Positions 61,615-64,000 of a DNA stretch of 64,000 nucleotides are shown piece after piece. Source of the stretch: Chryseobacterium sp. SC28 (GTDB lineage Bacteria > Bacteroidota > Bacteroidia > Flavobacteriales > Weeksellaceae); assembly GCF_003932955.1 (NCBI RefSeq), contig NZ_QOVY01000002.1:1-64000 (forward strand), read 5' to 3'. Each line of letters begins with the position of its first letter. Position 1 is the first letter of the stretch. The position numbers and the translations under genes were made by a program. The notes beneath the pieces were generated by a model that did not search any database, was not told where the DNA came from, and saw nothing but the letters and a program-made list of their open reading frames with translations.

Positions 61615-62619
61615 CTATTGAAAAGTTTTATGGTTGGAAAGGTCCAGAATTCTTTCCGCTTTTCCTGTGGTGATATACTTTTTCACATTCTCTATTCCCA
61701 TCTTGCTTGAATGCAGCAGCACACCTTCGACCATTGCGGAATTGTGTGGGGATCCCAAGACGTTTGGCAATTCTAAAAACGGAAAATTCAATTCAAATTT
61801 ATTTACAAAAAAAGGTTCTATCCACCAGGCATCTATGGCCGCCTTGAAGGTTGGGGTCGCTTTAAGCTTTTGGAATAAAGGCTCTTCCTCAATGATTTGT
61901 CCACGAGCCAGGTTGACCAGGATAGCATTATCTTTCATTTTATTGAGTTCTGCGTGGCCGATAAGATTATTAGTCTCTTCTGTTAGCGGGATTGTAATGA
62001 CCACAAAATCTGAATTAGAGAGCAGGAAATCCAATTCGTCTAGTGTTCCAATCCAGTCGGTTTTTTCCGTACTCTTGCCGCTGGTGTTTATGGCGAATAT
62101 TTTACAATCAAAAGCCGACTTCATTATTTGTCCAATACGCTTTCCAATACTTCCATAACCTATTATTCCACAAACTTTTTGGTCAATCAGCATAGATTTA
62201 CTGTCAAATTGATTGAATATTCCCTGTTTCATTTCTTCATGCCTTAGTCTTAAATTTTTGGCCAATGATAAGATCATACCCACGCCATGCTCTGCCATTG
62301 GCTTTGCATAGGCGCCCATATTGCCGGCTACAATGGTGTCCTTGGGAAACCTGCTAAAATCCAGATGGTCATAACCAGCCGAAAGGAGTTGGATAAACCG
62401 AATTCCTTTAAAGGCACGATCCTCCACTTCGGGAAGTTCAACGGTGGGATTTCGAGCAATTAAGATGTTCGATTCTTTGAGTTTTTCTTTCTGAATTTCT
62501 GGGGATAAGCCATTAAGAAAATGAACTTCTGCCATTCCCTCAAGTTCCTTTCTATAGTATTCAGTTTCCTCATCGCTTGCTTTATTGCTGACTGAAATAA
62601 TATACCTTGAGTTTTTCAT
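61615..62619 (-). CDS. D-2-hydroxyacid dehydrogenase (NAD-dependent)
   Basis: This 334-aa enzyme of the D-isomer-specific 2-hydroxyacid dehydrogenase family has the Rossmann motif CGIIGYGSIGKRIG, the catalytic Arg in NLARGQIIEEE, and the His in GSPHNSA. Substrate is not fixed by the sequence. It is the last gene of a three-gene minus-strand operon with two SDR genes (gaps 3-4 nt), suggesting one pathway of hydroxy/oxo acid change. Confidence 0.82.
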   Translation of the reverse strand: MKNSRYIISVSNKASDEETEYYRKELEGMAEVHFLNGLSPEIQKEKLKESNILIARNPTVELPEVEDRAFKGIRFIQLLSAGYDHLDFSRFPKDTIVAGNMGAYAKPMAEHGVGMILSLAKNLRLRHEEMKQGIFNQFDSKSMLIDQKVCGIIGYGSIGKRIGQIMKSAFDCKIFAINTSGKSTEKTDWIGTLDELDFLLSNSDFVVITIPLTEETNNLIGHAELNKMKDNAILVNLARGQIIEEEPLFQKLKATPTFKAAIDAWWIEPFFVNKFELNFPFLELPNVLGSPHNSAMVEGVLLHSSKMGIENVKKYITTGKAERILDLSNHKTFQ

Positions 62620-62622
62620 ATC

Positions 62623-63408
62623 TTAAATTGGGAATTTTGATTCTCCACCATCAACAGTCCATATTGATCCGGTCACAAAGGAAGCTGCGGGAGAAAGCAA
62701 AAAAGTGGCAACTCTACCAATCTCTTCCGGTGCTGCAAAACGACCTAAAGGAATGTTTGCCGCCATTTGTTTTTCTGTCTCTTCTATGTTTTGACTTTTT
62801 TCCTTTGCCACCATCTCTACGTATTTAGCCACAACTTCGGTATTCGTATATCCCGGGGCAATACCATTTACCCGAATACCTTTAGGCGCCAATTCTTCTG
62901 AAAAAGTTTTGACCATACCCGCCACAGCCAGTCGCAGATTGGAAGCCAGGGTGTAATCTACGGACGGCTGCCGTATATAACTTGAAGTATTGAGCACAAT
63001 ACTCCCTTTATCACTAAGAATTTTCAAAGCATGGTAACAGAGATGCCTCACAGATGCTATAATGGTGGTGTAACCTTTGTCCCAATCTTCGGAAGAAAGG
63101 GAGGATAGATTTCCCGCAGAAGGGGCTCCTGAATTGGTGAAAAGCAAATCCAGTTTTCCTTGTTGTTCACGTACAATATCAAAAGCTTTTATGATGTCGC
63201 TTTCGTTGGTAACGTCGCATACTAAAGGAATGACTTTGTTTCCAGTCTGCCCTTCAATATTTTTTGCTTTTTCTTGAATACTTTCTTTTGTGCGAGCACA
63301 TGCATACACTATTGCTCCTTCTCGGGATAGCTCTTCTGCTACAGCTGCTCCCATGCCTTGGCTGGCTCCAGCTACAAAGGCTATTTTGTTCTTAAGTTGT
63401 AAATCCAT
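62623..63408 (-). CDS. SDR-family oxidoreductase with altered active site
   Basis: This 261-aa SDR has the NAD(P) motif GASQGMGAAVAEE and the Asn of FTNSGAPS, with NTSSYIRQPSVDYTLASN in place of the active site. The Tyr is followed at +4 by Ser rather than Lys (canonical YxxxK). The C-terminus holds the usual IPLGRFAAPEEIGRVATFLLSPAASFVTG. It may be a BKR-like, non-canonical or non-catalytic member. It overlaps the operon with the neighbour 63413 gene at a 4-nt gap. Confidence 0.75.
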   Translation of the reverse strand: MDLQLKNKIAFVAGASQGMGAAVAEELSREGAIVYACARTKESIQEKAKNIEGQTGNKVIPLVCDVTNESDIIKAFDIVREQQGKLDLLFTNSGAPSAGNLSSLSSEDWDKGYTTIIASVRHLCYHALKILSDKGSIVLNTSSYIRQPSVDYTLASNLRLAVAGMVKTFSEELAPKGIRVNGIAPGYTNTEVVAKYVEMVAKEKSQNIEETEKQMAANIPLGRFAAPEEIGRVATFLLSPAASFVTGSIWTVDGGESKFPI

Positions 63409-63412
63409 TTTA

Positions 63413-64000
63413 TCAATTGGCTGTAATTAATCCTCCGTCTACATGTATATTCTGACCCGTGATATACTGGTTTTCTTCCGACAGCAGAAAAGTGATTAAT
63501 GCTGCCACATCTTCAGGCTCTCCAAATTTCTTCAACGGAATTTCTTGGATTGTTCTTTGGTCGACCTCTTCTTTGCTAATGTTCTCTTGATCTGCGTACC
63601 GCTGATTAAAATCCAGAATCCGTTGCGTCGCGATGTAACCAGGAGCTACTGTATTGATTAATATCCCATCACTGCCTAATTCCATAGCTGCGGTCTTTAA
63701 CGCGTTGACTAAGGCGGCCCTCAAACTATTTGATAAGACAATCCCTGCGCGTGGGCTTTTGACCGTAAAAGAACCTATTGCTACCACTCTACATTTCTGC
63801 TGTTTCTGCATAATGGGTGTCAATTCGCGCAAAAGCCTAAGCGGACCGTGCAGCATGATACTGGTATAAGTTTCCCATTCTGCATTAGATACTTCCATAA
63901 AAGGTTTTACAGGAGGTCCTCCATGGTTGAGGAGCAGAGCATCTATTTGACCTTTTTCTTCTACTTTGGCTATTAAAGCTTTGATGGTGGCAGCATCGCC
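63413..64000 (-). CDS. SDR-family oxidoreductase, N-terminus outside the window
   Basis: The visible 195 residues start in LLLNHGGPPVKPFME and hold VAIGSFTVKSPRAGIVLSNS where the SDR Ser-Tyr-Lys should be; Tyr and Lys are missing, as in the BKR-like SDR-like subgroup. The C-terminal PLKKFGEPEDVAALITFLLSEENQYITGQ is the standard SDR end. The frame stays open to base 64000, so the start is beyond the window. It is the first visible gene of the three-gene operon. Confidence 0.75.
   Translation of the reverse strand, partial: GDAATIKALIAKVEEKGQIDALLLNHGGPPVKPFMEVSNAEWETYTSIMLHGPLRLLRELTPIMQKQQKCRVVAIGSFTVKSPRAGIVLSNSLRAALVNALKTAAMELGSDGILINTVAPGYIATQRILDFNQRYADQENISKEEVDQRTIQEIPLKKFGEPEDVAALITFLLSEENQYITGQNIHVDGGLITAN

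Noticed and set aside
1-64000. CRISPR arrays, rRNA operon and insertion sequences
   Set aside because: No regularly spaced direct repeats, no rRNA sequence and no transposase motif were seen; the only mobile unit is the IME.

Overview
ORGANISM. The gene set suggests a Chryseobacterium-like member of Bacteroidota (Flavobacteriales, Weeksellaceae). It includes Bacteroidetes-type -33/-7 promoters (TTG, about 20 nt, TAnnTTTG), CydA/CydB, a CzcA-TolC fusion, DUF6646- and DUF6660-like proteins, BmgA-type mobilization genes, and no need for Shine-Dalgarno sites. The genus is an inference; no rRNA is in the window. LAYOUT. (1) 1-12.6 kb is ordinary chromosome: an outer-membrane barrel, an MlaE/MlaF lipid transporter, a polyprenyl glycosylphosphotransferase, QueE, FolD, a RelE/ParE toxin pair, Pgi, CydAB, a DUF6646 protein, the site-2 protease RseP and tRNA-Asn(GTT). 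(2) 12,603-58,066 is a mobile element inserted into the 3' end of tRNA-Asn. It is bounded by 45-bp perfect direct repeats 45,419 bp apart. A tyrosine recombinase lies at the right end, and CACGAACA repeats lie just inside both ends. The left backbone carries a membrane protein, an excisionase-like HTH protein, a VapE-type ATPase, a TOPRIM primase, MobC and a MOBP relaxase. No type IV secretion or coupling-protein genes are visible, so it looks like an integrative mobilizable element (IME). (3) 18.9-52.3 kb of the element is metal-resistance cargo in consecutive modules. The first is a Cu/Ag CusCBA operon with sensors, lipoproteins and a split CusA. Next is a block of small copper-handling proteins (HMA chaperone, Csp-like four-helix protein, AraC-HMA regulator). 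Then comes a cassette of archaeal-type GAPDH, class I aldolase, ATP-cone nuclease, beta-CASP ribonuclease and AAA_28 ATPase. It runs with short gaps into a DUF305 protein, a CopB P-type ATPase and a multicopper oxidase fused to a PcoB-like barrel. Last is a Zn/Cd/Co module (CzcA-TolC fusion, CzcB, ZIP-like protein, ZntA-like ATPase). (4) 52.3-57.8 kb is a decaying defence/toxin region: an FRG-like remnant, an unknown nuclease-like protein and an AbiE toxin-antitoxin pair broken by a frameshift and three in-frame stops. (5) 58.1-64.0 kb is chromosome again: glycosyltransferase, GMP reductase, a lipoprotein, and an operon of a D-2-hydroxyacid dehydrogenase with two atypical SDRs, the last running off the window. 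HOW THE GENES WORK TOGETHER. The cargo appears to move copper/silver from cytosol to outside (CopB, CusABC), oxidise and bind it in the periplasm (MCO, DUF305, DUF3347, Csp-like and HMBD proteins) and export divalent metals (CzcABC, ZntA-like). The most unusual part is the carbon-metabolism and nucleic-acid cassette co-oriented with the copper genes. I propose it supplies metal-tolerant replacements for glycolytic enzymes that copper poisons, plus an RNA/nucleotide stress response. All functions are read from protein sequence by eye; no database search was run.
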